In this document: piece after piece, positions 15,899 through 24,612 of the stretch
Position numbering within the stretch: position 1 is the first letter of the stretch
How the letters are laid out: every line of letters begins with the position of its first letter
Notes under the pieces: model-generated
Databases searched by the model: none
What the model saw: the letters and a program-made list of their open reading frames with translations, nothing else
What the model was told of the DNA's origin: nothing
Origin: Caloramator proteoclasticus DSM 10124
GTDB taxonomy: Bacteria; Bacillota; Clostridia; Clostridiales; Caloramatoraceae
DNA: 64,000 bases
Direction of reading: 5' to 3'
Assembly: GCF_900129265.1 (NCBI RefSeq)
Contig: NZ_FQVG01000005.1
Coordinates: 17,796-81,795 of the forward strand
Translations under genes and position numbers: made by a program

Positions 15899-17773
15899 AT
15901 GATAGAGCTGCTTTTAGTTCCCTTAATTACAACTCTCTCTATAGCATTTTTTATAAAGTATAAAAGAGTTACTTGGACGCTGTTTTTAGCTTCCAATGGC
16001 TTTATATTATACAAGCTCTACAGTATATATGGAATGTGGAGTTTAAGCTATAGCTTCAATACAGGCTATGAGATATTGGGGGCAAAATTTAACTTAGGAG
16101 TTTCCAACAACCCAATAGGATGGTATTTTGCATTTTTCTCTGCTTTGATAACATTAATTATTTCAATATTTTCAATAGGATTTAATAAAAATTCAAAGAG
16201 CAATGTATCGGTTATATGGATGTTAATTATATTTTCAAATTTAGGTATTTTCTTTGCAAAGGATTGGGTAACCTTCTTTATGATGTGGGAACTTATGGGA
16301 TGGACAAGTTTCTTTGCCATCACAAACGGTAAGGATAAGGCCCTTGATGGAGCAAAATATTATCTATCACTATCATTATTTGGTGCTGCATTGCTGCTAA
16401 TTGCAATATCACTTTTAGGTGCATATACAGGTACCTTTGAAATACTTCCATCAGCCTTTGGACTTCTTCAAATAATAAATTCTTCAACAAAATTAGGAAT
16501 AGTAATCCTTCTGCTATTTTTAACAACTTTTATAATAAAATCAGCCATATTCCCATTTTATATGTGGCCGCAAAAGGTATATGCAGAAGGACCAGAGGAT
16601 TACATTACGTTTATGTCCTCTGTAATGATTAAATATGGAATTTACCCAATGGCTATATTTATTGTTCCTGTAGTAGGTAGTGTAAATCTTCCAAGAATAT
16701 TAAACACAGGTAATGTGCTTCAATATGTAATAGGCTACTTAGGAGCAATAAGTGCTGTACTTGGAACATTACTTGCAATATTCCAAACAGATATGAAAAA
16801 ACTATTTGCATATTCTTCAGTTTCAAATATGGGATATATTTTACTTGGATTTTCCTCAATGACTATAGTTGGATTTGAAGGTTCGCTTTTCCACGTAGTA
16901 AACCATATGATTTTAAAGGCGGCAATATTTTTAACACTTGCAGCAGTAGTTTTTAGAACTGGAGAAAGTGAAATGCACAAGCTTGGTGGGCTTGTTTACA
17001 GAATGCCACTTACATTTATGACATTCCTTCTTGGAATAATAGCCGCAGCAGGCATACCACCACTTAATGGGTTTGGTTCCAAGTGGATGATAATACAGGC
17101 ACTTATGTCAAAGAAGATGGTTGTTTTTGCAATAGCAATGATATTTGCTTCAACGGGTGCGTTTATGTACCTATTTAGGGCTTTAGCATCTATATTTTTA
17201 GGGCAACTGCCAGATAGATATAAGGAAGTAAAGGAAGTACCACTAACTATGGCAGTACCTATGTTTATAATGATGGTTATTATGCTACTTGTTGGTGTAG
17301 TACCTGGTGTAGTTATGAAACCTTTAACAACAGCGTTAAAGGCAGTTGGATATAATGTTGATATTGCTTCTTGGACAGTACTTGAGGGAAGCCTAAAGAA
17401 TGCAACAATTGACCTTAAAATAGTATTCTATATGTTCGTTGCAGGAGTTATAATATCAGGTCTAATGTATTTCTTTGGAAATAAATCAGAGACTGTTCCA
17501 CAAGAAGATAACTATACAGCAGGTGAATATCCAGAGGAATGGGGTGTAGATGCTGATAGATTTAACTATTCATATTCCTTCTATCAACCATTTAAGGAGA
17601 TGTTTGATCCTCTACTTGAATCTATCTCAATAGATGATTTATTTGCAAGTGTTGGTAGAAATTTTGAATATTTAAGCACTACAATTCAAGGACTATTTAA
17701 AAGAGGAGAAGGTGCAGTACTTCTATTTAGTATAGGAGTTCTCCTATTGATATTAGGAGGGTTGATTATATGA
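15899..17773 (+). CDS. Mbx antiporter-like subunit H' (NuoL/MrpD-like)
   Basis: The 624-aa membrane protein is the second antiporter-like subunit. It has TFFMMWELMGWTSFFAI (helix 5 Glu), TTFIIKSAIFPFYMWPQKVY (helix 7 Lys) and FHVVNHMILKAAIFLT. A C-terminal soluble stretch (about 530-590, EEWGVDADRFNYSYSFYQPF) precedes a final helix that may reach across to the M subunit. It is longer than mbxH and overlaps the next gene by 4 bp. Position and the second copy fit MbxH'. Confidence 0.86.
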   Translation: MIELLLVPLITTLSIAFFIKYKRVTWTLFLASNGFILYKLYSIYGMWSLSYSFNTGYEILGAKFNLGVSNNPIGWYFAFFSALITLIISIFSIGFNKNSKSNVSVIWMLIIFSNLGIFFAKDWVTFFMMWELMGWTSFFAITNGKDKALDGAKYYLSLSLFGAALLLIAISLLGAYTGTFEILPSAFGLLQIINSSTKLGIVILLLFLTTFIIKSAIFPFYMWPQKVYAEGPEDYITFMSSVMIKYGIYPMAIFIVPVVGSVNLPRILNTGNVLQYVIGYLGAISAVLGTLLAIFQTDMKKLFAYSSVSNMGYILLGFSSMTIVGFEGSLFHVVNHMILKAAIFLTLAAVVFRTGESEMHKLGGLVYRMPLTFMTFLLGIIAAAGIPPLNGFGSKWMIIQALMSKKMVVFAIAMIFASTGAFMYLFRALASIFLGQLPDRYKEVKEVPLTMAVPMFIMMVIMLLVGVVPGVVMKPLTTALKAVGYNVDIASWTVLEGSLKNATIDLKIVFYMFVAGVIISGLMYFFGNKSETVPQEDNYTAGEYPEEWGVDADRFNYSYSFYQPFKEMFDPLLESISIDDLFASVGRNFEYLSTTIQGLFKRGEGAVLLFSIGVLLLILGGLII

Positions 17774-18657
17774 TGGCAGTATTAAGGGTGTTTTTATTTA
17801 GTCTATTTGCAATATTTATAGGACTACTATTTATGGGAATTGGAAGAAAGGTTATTGCAAGAATTCAGTTAAGATATGGCCCACCATTTTATCAAGCCTT
17901 TCTTGATGTAGGAAAGTTATTTTCAAGAAAATCTATAACACATAATTTTGTAATGGACTTAGGTATGGTAATGTCACTTGGTGGACTTTTAGCAACAATG
18001 TTGTTTGTACCAATTGCAGGACACGTTGCTGTTAAGACAAGTACAAATTTAATAGTTATTATGTATCTAATGGCGATAGGATATTTAGGAATGGCTATGG
18101 CTGTTGCAGCCAGTGGTAATCCAAATGCGACAATAGGGGTATCCCGTGCCCTTACAATGATGCTTGGATATGAAGTTCCATTTTTTACAGTTATGCTTGG
18201 GCTTATCATAGTAAATGGTACTTCATCACTTGAACTAATTTCACAATCCCAAGCAGGCTCAATCTTAAATTGGAATATGATAAGGTTTCCGCTTTCCTTT
18301 ATTGCGGCAGAAATAGCACTTCAGGCAATGATGGGTGAAAAGCCCTTTGATGCAATGATTGCACCTGCTGAAATAGCATCAGGGCCTATGGTTGAATTAA
18401 GCGGTAAATACTTAGGTCTTGCCTTTTTAACCCACGCAGTATCAATATTTGTTGAAACTGCAATAATAGTAAATCTTTTTATGGGTGGTGCAAGCAATAT
18501 ATTTACATTTGTATTAAAGCAATTTGAGATATATCTTATAACTGTATTTATTGAAGCAGTATTTCCAAGATTTAAAATCGAACAGGCTGTTAAGTTTCTA
18601 TGGACTGTACCAATGGGAATAGCTGTGCTTCAGCTTATACTTATTCTTCTTAAATAG
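17770..18657 (+). CDS. mbxM: Mbx subunit M (NuoH-like)
   Basis: The 295-aa membrane protein is of the complex I subunit 1 family: GIGRKVIARIQLRYGPPFYQ near the start, ASGNPNATIGVSRALTMMLG, and AEIALQAMMGEKPFDAMIAP, the loop that contacts the soluble arm. It links the membrane module to the iron-sulfur module. Confidence 0.9.
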   Translation: MMAVLRVFLFSLFAIFIGLLFMGIGRKVIARIQLRYGPPFYQAFLDVGKLFSRKSITHNFVMDLGMVMSLGGLLATMLFVPIAGHVAVKTSTNLIVIMYLMAIGYLGMAMAVAASGNPNATIGVSRALTMMLGYEVPFFTVMLGLIIVNGTSSLELISQSQAGSILNWNMIRFPLSFIAAEIALQAMMGEKPFDAMIAPAEIASGPMVELSGKYLGLAFLTHAVSIFVETAIIVNLFMGGASNIFTFVLKQFEIYLITVFIEAVFPRFKIEQAVKFLWTVPMGIAVLQLILILLK

Positions 18658-18669
18658 GAGGTGTTCTAT

Positions 18670-19263
18670 ATGCAAGAATTAAAGGTGGAAAAGAAGAGAA
18701 GCTGTATAGACAATGTTATAGATTTTTTTAGACAAAGATCAATTTGGATGCTTCATTACTGAACAGGCTGTGGAGCGGTGGAGTTGCCACCGTCAATGAC
18801 ATCCAGGTGGGATGTTGAAAGGTTTGGAATAGGGCCTATGGCTACACCAAGACAGGCGGATGTACTTCTTGTAACAGGATATGTTTCTTTGAAGACTTTA
18901 AAGAGAATAATAAGAACCTATGAGCAAATGCCTGAACCAAAATGGGTGTTGGCCTTTGGTTCTTGTACTGTAAATGGAGGAATCTATTGGGATTCATACA
19001 ACACAATAACAAACTTAGCAGAGTATATACCAGTTGATATTACTGTATCTGGATGTATGCCAAGACCAGAGGCAGTAATGGATGCACTACAGACATTAAT
19101 GAAGATGATTCAATCGGGTGAAGCAGGGGCCTATAAAAAGTACAAGGAGAATTATGAATACTATAAAGCAAATCAGGATAGGGTGCTAAAAAAGACAGTA
19201 CCAATATTAGGACAAACTCCTAAAAATGATTTGGAGGGAAAAAATGAAGATGCAAAAGAGTGA
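18670..19263 (+). CDS. mbxJ: Mbx small subunit J (NuoB-like), in-frame TGA = probable selenocysteine 31
   Basis: ATG at 18670 follows AGGAGGTG 12 bp after mbxM. The frame is open to 19263 except for TGA at 18760-18762, giving 197 aa with U at residue 31: WMLHY-U-TGCGAVELPP. In Mbh/Mbx small subunits this position is the first cysteine of the C-x2-C pair; the other ligands of the cluster nearest the active site are C34, C99 (FGSCTVNGG) and C129 (SGCMPRPEA). Sequence after the TGA is perfectly conserved-looking, so it is no decayed gene. A hairpin (CGGTGG-AGTTG-CCACCG) has its loop 19 nt after the TGA. A second selenoprotein gene at 31569 shows the organism probably decodes UGA as Sec. A mutation or sequencing error is the alternative. 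Confidence 0.8.
18766..18804 (+). promoter_or_regulatory. SECIS-like hairpin in mbxJ
   Basis: Stem CGGTGG (18776-18781) pairs with CCACCG (18787-18792) around loop AGTTG, extended by a G-U pair and, below an internal loop, GGCTGT (18766-18771) with ACATCC (18799-18804). The apical loop lies 19-24 nt downstream of the UGA and contains GU, which fits bacterial SECIS rules. The codons used here (GCG GTG GAG TTG CCA CCG) are GC-rich and unlike the rest of the gene, suggesting selection on RNA structure. Confidence 0.7.
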
Positions 19264-19729
19264 TATTATAAATATATTGGTGGATAGAGGATATAGTGTT
19301 TTTGACTTGTACCATAATCAAATAGCCCTTGCTGTAAAGAAAGAAAATCTATTAAATGACCTTATATTTTTAAGAAGCATAGGATTTGAGCATCTGTCTT
19401 TTATTACAGCTGTTGATTTTATTGACGAAGGTGAGTTTGAAGTTGTTTATCATATATGGTCCTATACACATAAAATTCATATTTTAGTAAAGGTTAGGGT
19501 AGATAGAAATAATCCTGTAGTTCCAACAGTAATTGATCTTTGGGAGCAGTCACAATTTTATGAACAAGAGGTTCACGAGTTTTTTGGAATTAAATTTGAA
19601 GGAAATAATGACCTATCACCTCTATTCTTAGAAAACTGGGTAGATATACCGCCATTAAGAAAGGATTTTGATACAAGGGAATTTTCAATAAGGCTTTATG
19701 ATGCAGAAGTAGATGGAGGTGATAGATAA
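19244..19729 (+). CDS. mbxK: Mbx subunit K (NuoC-like)
   Basis: The 161-aa protein resembles the 30-kDa (NuoC) subunit of complex I: FLRSIGFEHLSFITAVDFID, the YEQEVHEFFGIKFEGN motif and PPLRKDFD near the end. ATG at 19244 lies 7 nt after GGAGGG; an ORF starting at 19226 would swallow that site. It overlaps mbxJ and touches mbxL. Confidence 0.88.
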   Translation: MKMQKSDIINILVDRGYSVFDLYHNQIALAVKKENLLNDLIFLRSIGFEHLSFITAVDFIDEGEFEVVYHIWSYTHKIHILVKVRVDRNNPVVPTVIDLWEQSQFYEQEVHEFFGIKFEGNNDLSPLFLENWVDIPPLRKDFDTREFSIRLYDAEVDGGDR

Positions 19730-20874
19730 TGGATGCACCATCATATACACTAAGCAAAATAGCTGAAAAGGATAATTTGGCTGTATACGATTTATTCTTT
19801 GGTCCAAACCACCCAGGTATGCACGGAAATTTTGGATATGTTCTAGAGATGATAGGAACTGAAATAGTTAAGGTAAGACCAAATGCAGGTCATCTTCATA
19901 GAGGTTTTGAAAAGTTAATGGAGCAAAAACTTTGGGTACAAAATATAGCCCTTGTCCCAAGAATATGCGTCGTTGACCCTGATCCAAACGAAGTTGCCTA
20001 CTGTACTGCAATAGAAAAAATTATGGGAGTTGAAATACCAGATAGAGCAAAGTTTATAAGAACAATAACTCTTGAGATGAGCAGGTTAACTTCATTCTTA
20101 ATGGGAATGGGAGCACTTGGTGCAGCACTTGGGCTTTACACACCAATGTATATAATGATGGCAGATAGGGATTTAGTGCTGGACTTATTTGAATGGCTGA
20201 CAGGTGCAAGAATTTATCACATATTTAATATTCCAGGTGGTGTAAGAAATGACCTGCCAGATGGATGGGTAGAAAGGTTAAATGAGGTTTTAGACCATCT
20301 TGAAAGAAGATTGATTGAATATGATAAGCTTGTGTTTGAAAATCCAATAATCCATAAGAGATTAAAGGGGTTAGGATATATATCAAAGGATGAGGCTATA
20401 AAGACTGGAATAACAGGGCCAAATCTTAGAGCATCTGGTGCTGCCTATGATGTTAGAGTTGACGATCCATATGCAGCATATCCATATCTTGATGTAAAGG
20501 TTATAACTCAAGAGGGTGGAGATGCCTTAACTCGTGCAGTTCAAGTTAGATTGGAATTTGAAGAAACAATAAAATTGATAAGACAGGCATTAAAGCAAAT
20601 GCCAGAGGGTGATGTTAGATTAAACTTAGGTAACCTTTCAATGCTAAAGGTTCCAAAGGGTGAAGCATATGCAAAGGTTGAGTCATCAAAAGGTGAGTTT
20701 GGATACTATGTTGTGTCAGATGGAGGATTAAAGCCATATAGAGTAGGGGTTAGAGGCCCATCGCTTCCAGCAGGACTTTTATATGCACAAAAACACCTGC
20801 CAAAGATGAAGATAGATGATGTAGCAGCGTGGATGGCATCACTTGCAATATGTCCACCTGATATTGATAAATAG
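19729..20874 (+). CDS. mbxL: Mbx large subunit L (NuoD-like, lacks NiFe ligands)
   Basis: The 381-aa protein is of the NuoD/[NiFe]-hydrogenase large-subunit family (GPNHPGMHGNFGYVLE, AGHLHRGFEKLMEQK). In hydrogenases two CxxC motifs bind Ni and Fe. Here they read R-I-C80-V-V-D83 and I-C375-P-P-D378: one cysteine each, with aspartate in the second place. So this is not a proton-reducing hydrogenase but a related electron acceptor module, as in Mbx, whose archaeal form reduces sulfane sulfur. The physiological acceptor here is inferred, not shown. Confidence 0.88.
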   Translation: MDAPSYTLSKIAEKDNLAVYDLFFGPNHPGMHGNFGYVLEMIGTEIVKVRPNAGHLHRGFEKLMEQKLWVQNIALVPRICVVDPDPNEVAYCTAIEKIMGVEIPDRAKFIRTITLEMSRLTSFLMGMGALGAALGLYTPMYIMMADRDLVLDLFEWLTGARIYHIFNIPGGVRNDLPDGWVERLNEVLDHLERRLIEYDKLVFENPIIHKRLKGLGYISKDEAIKTGITGPNLRASGAAYDVRVDDPYAAYPYLDVKVITQEGGDALTRAVQVRLEFEETIKLIRQALKQMPEGDVRLNLGNLSMLKVPKGEAYAKVESSKGEFGYYVVSDGGLKPYRVGVRGPSLPAGLLYAQKHLPKMKIDDVAAWMASLAICPPDIDK

Positions 20875-20885
20875 GAGGTGCTTCT

Positions 20886-21374
20886 ATGGCATTAGGTGAT
20901 AAGAGTGTTTATTCTCCACTGACCACGTTAAAGAATTTATTTAGAAAACCTGTTACAATAAAGTACCCAAAACAGATTTTAAGAGTTTTTCCTAAAGAGG
21001 GCGTATCTCCTATATATAGAGGACTTCATACAAACGATTTAGAAAAATGCGTTGGATGTGGGGCCTGTAAAAGAATTTGTCCCTTTGATGCAATAAAGAT
21101 GAAGGTAATAGGTAAGAATGAACAGGGAAGGGATATAAAAAAGCCTGTTGTTGATTATGGTAGATGTAGCTTTTGTGCCTTCTGCGTGGACGTTTGCCCG
21201 ACAAATTCTTTAAAGATGTCAAGACACTACATCTATAAGATAAAAACTGTAATGTCAATGTCAGCAAAGGAAGAAGTAGAATACGTTAAGGAAAAGTTTA
21301 AAATTATGCCTGACGAAAAGTTAGGCGATGACATAGGATATAATACAGGTAAAGTGAAGAAGGTCTTGGGTTAA
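20886..21374 (+). CDS. mbxN: Mbx subunit N (NuoI-like 8Fe ferredoxin)
   Basis: The 162-aa protein binds two [4Fe-4S] clusters: EKCVGCGACKRICP and GRCSFCAFCVDVCP. It likely passes electrons from reduced ferredoxin to the cluster in mbxJ. It is the last gene of the operon; a strong bidirectional terminator follows. Confidence 0.9.
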   Translation: MALGDKSVYSPLTTLKNLFRKPVTIKYPKQILRVFPKEGVSPIYRGLHTNDLEKCVGCGACKRICPFDAIKMKVIGKNEQGRDIKKPVVDYGRCSFCAFCVDVCPTNSLKMSRHYIYKIKTVMSMSAKEEVEYVKEKFKIMPDEKLGDDIGYNTGKVKKVLG

Positions 21375-21375
21375 G

Positions 21376-21418
21376 AAATTGCCACTTATGTGAAAAGACA
21401 CATAAGTGGCAATTTTTA
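21376..21418. terminator. Bidirectional terminator after the Mbx operon
   Basis: A 17-bp perfect stem (21376-21392 with 21399-21415) has A and T runs at its two ends, serving mbxN and the convergent aminotransferase gene. Confidence 0.88.
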
Positions 21419-22210
21419 AAGCATTTTATCGTATTCTTGCATTATTTTTTTAAGAACAGAATTTTTTACATTAAAGACTTTATTATCAATTTGTGATATA
21501 GGTAACACCTTTGGTGAAGTTCCTGTTAAAAAGCAGGCATCAAACTCATCTATTTGGTTTACCTTTATTTTATCCTCCACAACCTCAAGTCCTAATCTTT
21601 TAGCAATCTCGATAACCTTTATTCGTGTAATCCCAACTAAAACATCCTCTTTAGGTGCGGTGTATAATGTATTTCCTTTTATGAAAAATATATTTGAACG
21701 GCTCCCCTCTGTTATTTCATCATTGTTATTTACAAGGATAGCTTCGTATAAATTATTTTCTTCAAGGTGTCTATTTATTTTTTCGCGTAATGCAGCGTTT
21801 ATAACCTTGGCATTAGGGTTTTCTCTAATAGCCTTAAAAAGTGTTGTTTTAACTCCATTTTCATAGGCATCTTCTGAAGGATAGACTGATTTTATAAAAA
21901 ATAGGTATACGTCAGGATTATCAAAGTTGTTTACAACAATCTTTACATTATAATTTTGAATGTTGTTTAGCTTAGCTAATTGTATTATCTGTTGCCTAAT
22001 TTTTTCAATATGAGCAAAATAATCAACATTTAAAAGTTTTGCAGAGTTGTTTAACCTTTCTATATGGTCTTCTAAAAATATTGGTTTACCATTTATTAAT
22101 CTTATAACTTCATATATACTTGGAGATACTTCCTTGTATATGTTATCAAAATTATTTACTTCATATTCCTTTCCATTATGCAAAAAATATTTTAAAACAG
22201 CTTCTCCCAT
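21416..22210 (-). CDS. Class IV aminotransferase-family PLP enzyme
   Basis: The 264-aa protein is of fold type IV (branched-chain aminotransferase, D-amino-acid aminotransferase, aminodeoxychorismate lyase). Visible motifs are SIYEVIRLINGKPIFLEDH, the PLP-lysine region NAKVINAALREK, ITEGSRSNIFFIKG and CFLTGTSPKVLPI. The substrate cannot be decided; pabC elsewhere in the window makes a lyase role redundant. ATG at 22210 lies just after GAGGTGA. Confidence 0.82.
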   Translation of the reverse strand: MGEAVLKYFLHNGKEYEVNNFDNIYKEVSPSIYEVIRLINGKPIFLEDHIERLNNSAKLLNVDYFAHIEKIRQQIIQLAKLNNIQNYNVKIVVNNFDNPDVYLFFIKSVYPSEDAYENGVKTTLFKAIRENPNAKVINAALREKINRHLEENNLYEAILVNNNDEITEGSRSNIFFIKGNTLYTAPKEDVLVGITRIKVIEIAKRLGLEVVEDKIKVNQIDEFDACFLTGTSPKVLPISQIDNKVFNVKNSVLKKIMQEYDKML

Positions 22211-22313
22211 TTTAATCACCTCGTAAGATATTTTACACTATTATCATTAATATTGCAAAATAAGTTATTTTTAGGATATGATATATTAAGAAATTTGAAA
22301 AAGGAGAGATAAG

Positions 22314-23450
22314 ATGTACGATATAGTAATAACTACTGCATTTGGAATAGAATCAGTTACAGCAAGCGAGCTTAAAGAATTAGGATATAGCGACTACAAG
22401 GTGGAAAACGGAAAAGTAACCTTAAAGGGAAAAGATGAAGATATTGCAAAGCTTAATATATATTTAAGAACAGCAGATAGGGTGTACATAAAGCTTAATG
22501 AGTTTAAGGCAGAAACCTTTGAAGATCTTTTTCAAGGAACACTATCAATAAACTTCCCTGATTTTTTACCTAAAAATGCAAAGATGCACGTTATAGGAAA
22601 GTCTGTAAAATCAAAGCTTTTTAGTGTTTCAGACTGTCAGGCAATTGTAAAAAAAGCTGTTGTTGAGGCAATGAAGAGAAAATACAAAACCGATTGGTTT
22701 GAGGAGGATGGGCCTACATATAAAATAGAGGTTGCAATATTAAAGGATATAGCAACAATAAGCCTTGATACATCAGGTATAGGACTACATAAAAGAGGAT
22801 ATAGAACTATGGCAGGAGAGGCACCATTAAAGGAGACTTTAGCGGCTGCAATGGTTATTTTGAGTAAATGGACTCCTGACAGGCAGTTAATTGACCCCTT
22901 CTGCGGTTCTGGAACAATTTTAATTGAGGCTGCATTAATAGGTAAAAATATTGCACCAGGCTTAAATAGAGGATTTGATGCAGAAAACTGGAACCATATA
23001 GATAAAAGGATATGGAAGGAGATTAGAGATAGAGCAAAGAGTGAAATAAATGATTTAGAGTTTAAGTTATTAGGTCAAGATATAGATGGAAAGGTTCTAA
23101 AGGTTGCAAGGGAAAATATAAAAAGGGCAGGAGTTGAAGATTTAGTTTTTGTTCAAAAGCTTCCTATGGAGGAGTTAAGTTCTAAGAAAAAATATGGATG
23201 TATTATATGTAACCCTCCCTATGGTGAAAGAATAGGTGAGATTAGACAGGTTGAAAAGCTTTATAAAAAGATGGGAGAGGTATTTAGTAAATTAGATTCT
23301 TGGTCCTATTTTGTATTGACAAATCATTTAGATTTTGAAAAATTGTTTGGTAGGAAGGCGGATAAAAACAGGAAATTATACAATGGTAAACTACTTTGTT
23401 ATTTATATCAATATTTTGGACCACTACCACCAAAAAGAAGAGAAGAGTAA
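22314..23450 (+). CDS. THUMP-domain 23S rRNA guanine-N2 methyltransferase (RlmL-like)
   Basis: The 378-aa protein combines an N-terminal ferredoxin-like and THUMP region (about 1-155) with a Rossmann-fold SAM methyltransferase domain. FCGSGTILIEAALIGKNIAPG is the SAM site and CNPPYGERIG is the N2-guanine catalytic motif (NPPY). This is the COG0116 type common in Firmicutes. The likely target is a guanine of 23S rRNA, inferred from the family. Confidence 0.88.
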   Translation: MYDIVITTAFGIESVTASELKELGYSDYKVENGKVTLKGKDEDIAKLNIYLRTADRVYIKLNEFKAETFEDLFQGTLSINFPDFLPKNAKMHVIGKSVKSKLFSVSDCQAIVKKAVVEAMKRKYKTDWFEEDGPTYKIEVAILKDIATISLDTSGIGLHKRGYRTMAGEAPLKETLAAAMVILSKWTPDRQLIDPFCGSGTILIEAALIGKNIAPGLNRGFDAENWNHIDKRIWKEIRDRAKSEINDLEFKLLGQDIDGKVLKVARENIKRAGVEDLVFVQKLPMEELSSKKKYGCIICNPPYGERIGEIRQVEKLYKKMGEVFSKLDSWSYFVLTNHLDFEKLFGRKADKNRKLYNGKLLCYLYQYFGPLPPKRREE

Positions 23451-23583
23451 AAATTTAATCTTTGTATAACAAATTATAAAAAAAATTAATAAAATAATTT
23501 TCGTTATTGAATGTATGAAGTTAAGCTGATATAATAGAAATTGCTTTTTTCTAAAACAAAAATTAAGTTATGGAGTGAGTGAA

Positions 23584-24165
23584 GTGCCTGTAAGAATAGC
23601 AATTATCGGTGGTCCAAGATGTGGAAAAACAACACTTATCCAATATTTATATGCTGAAATGAAGATAATGGGACTAAATGTTGGATGTGCAACAGAATAT
23701 TCAACAGAGTATCTTAAGGACAAGGGAATGATTGAACACCTTGCTGAACAATATGGCATCTATCTTGGCCAAGCAAGGCTTGAAAATGAACTTGAAGTGT
23801 TTGACTATGCTATAACAGACTATGCTACATTTCTACCTTACATTTATGGAAGGTTTATGCTTGGAAACAAAAAAAGAACAACAAAAGAGATTGAAATCTT
23901 AAAGGACCTTTATGCTCTTGCAATAAGAGACCTTCCAAAGTACGATTATATATTCTTCCTGCCAAGAGAATTTGGATATGAAAGGGATGGAGTGAGATGG
24001 CAGGATGAAGAGACTGCTATAAAGGTAGATGAGGCGGTTAAGCATTTCTTAGATGCTGAAAATGTGCCATACATTACATTAGATGGTTCAACTAAAGAAA
24101 GAGCAAAGAAGATTTTTGAAATAATAGGACTAACTAAAAAGAGTAAAGAAGAAAAGGGTGCGTAA
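23584..24165 (+). CDS. P-loop ATPase/kinase (NadR- or Ttd14-like)
   Basis: The 193-aa protein begins with a Walker A motif, IIGGPRCGKTTLIQYL, followed by ATEYSTEYLKDKG and a Walker-B-like YDYIFFLPREF. This is the pattern of AAA_28 small ATPases related to the nicotinamide riboside kinase domain of NadR. The start is probably GTG at 23584 (GGAG 8 nt upstream). Substrate unknown. It stands alone between the methyltransferase and a convergent spore operon. Confidence 0.7.
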   Translation: MPVRIAIIGGPRCGKTTLIQYLYAEMKIMGLNVGCATEYSTEYLKDKGMIEHLAEQYGIYLGQARLENELEVFDYAITDYATFLPYIYGRFMLGNKKRTTKEIEILKDLYALAIRDLPKYDYIFFLPREFGYERDGVRWQDEETAIKVDEAVKHFLDAENVPYITLDGSTKERAKKIFEIIGLTKKSKEEKGA

Positions 24166-24170
24166 TTTTT

Positions 24171-24214
24171 AGTGGCTAACAAAGGTATGATATTACCTTT
24201 GTTAGCCACTTTGT
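24171..24214. terminator. Bidirectional terminator
   Basis: A long stem, AGTGGCTAACAAAGGTA with its complement at 24194-24210, separates the convergent ATPase and gerQ genes. Confidence 0.88.
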
Positions 24215-24218
24215 TTTG

Positions 24219-24596
24219 CTATTCAAATATTGTTACAAATCTTATTGAATAAAAATCACACATAACTTTTGCATTTGAAGTAGTTTCTCTTATTACAACA
24301 TAGCTTACACCAACTTCAAGTAGAATCCCTTCCTTATCAATAAAAAGGTTAGTTCCAATTAAAAAGTCTATCTTTACCTTTTTACCAATTTGTGTTCTTA
24401 AGTATGCTTGAGTGAAGTTTATGTTTTTTAGTGTGGGATCTTCATCTGGATTAACAGGTTGGAATGTTAGATCCTCTTGTCTGTCATCAACTAATGGGCA
24501 AGGATAGCGGTAGAAGGTTGGAACAAAATAAACTGGTTCAGCCTCTAAATTTGTATTCTTCTCTTGTATAGGTTCATTAGAATTTTTTTTACTCAT
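24219..24596 (-). CDS. gerQ: Spore coat protein GerQ-like
   Basis: The 125-aa protein has a polar, proline-rich N-terminus (MSKKNSNEPIQEKN) and a conserved C-terminal half: TQAYLRTQIGKKVKIDFLIG, KEGILLEVGVSYVVIRE and a final hydrophobic beta pattern. In Bacillus GerQ localises the cortex hydrolase CwlJ in the spore coat, and here the gene follows cwlJ by 16 bp. ATG at 24596 has GGAGGT upstream. The GerQ call rests on pattern plus partner. Confidence 0.8.
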   Translation of the reverse strand: MSKKNSNEPIQEKNTNLEAEPVYFVPTFYRYPCPLVDDRQEDLTFQPVNPDEDPTLKNINFTQAYLRTQIGKKVKIDFLIGTNLFIDKEGILLEVGVSYVVIRETTSNAKVMCDFYSIRFVTIFE

Positions 24597-24612
24597 AAAA
24601 GACCTCCTTATA

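Noticed and set aside
18778..19263. A shorter gene starting at GTG 18778, after the TGA
   Set aside because: It would lose the cluster-binding UxxC region and has no ribosome site; the upstream frame from 18670 has a strong Shine-Dalgarno and matches the family N-terminus.
19729..20874. A true [NiFe] hydrogenase (Mbh)
   Set aside because: Both NiFe-binding CxxC motifs lack their second cysteine and there are two antiporter-like subunits, so Mbx fits better.
21376..21415. Hairpin after mbxN as another copy of the GTGCCACC repeat
   Set aside because: It shares only GCCAC with the repeat; the rest is unrelated and it is an ordinary terminator.
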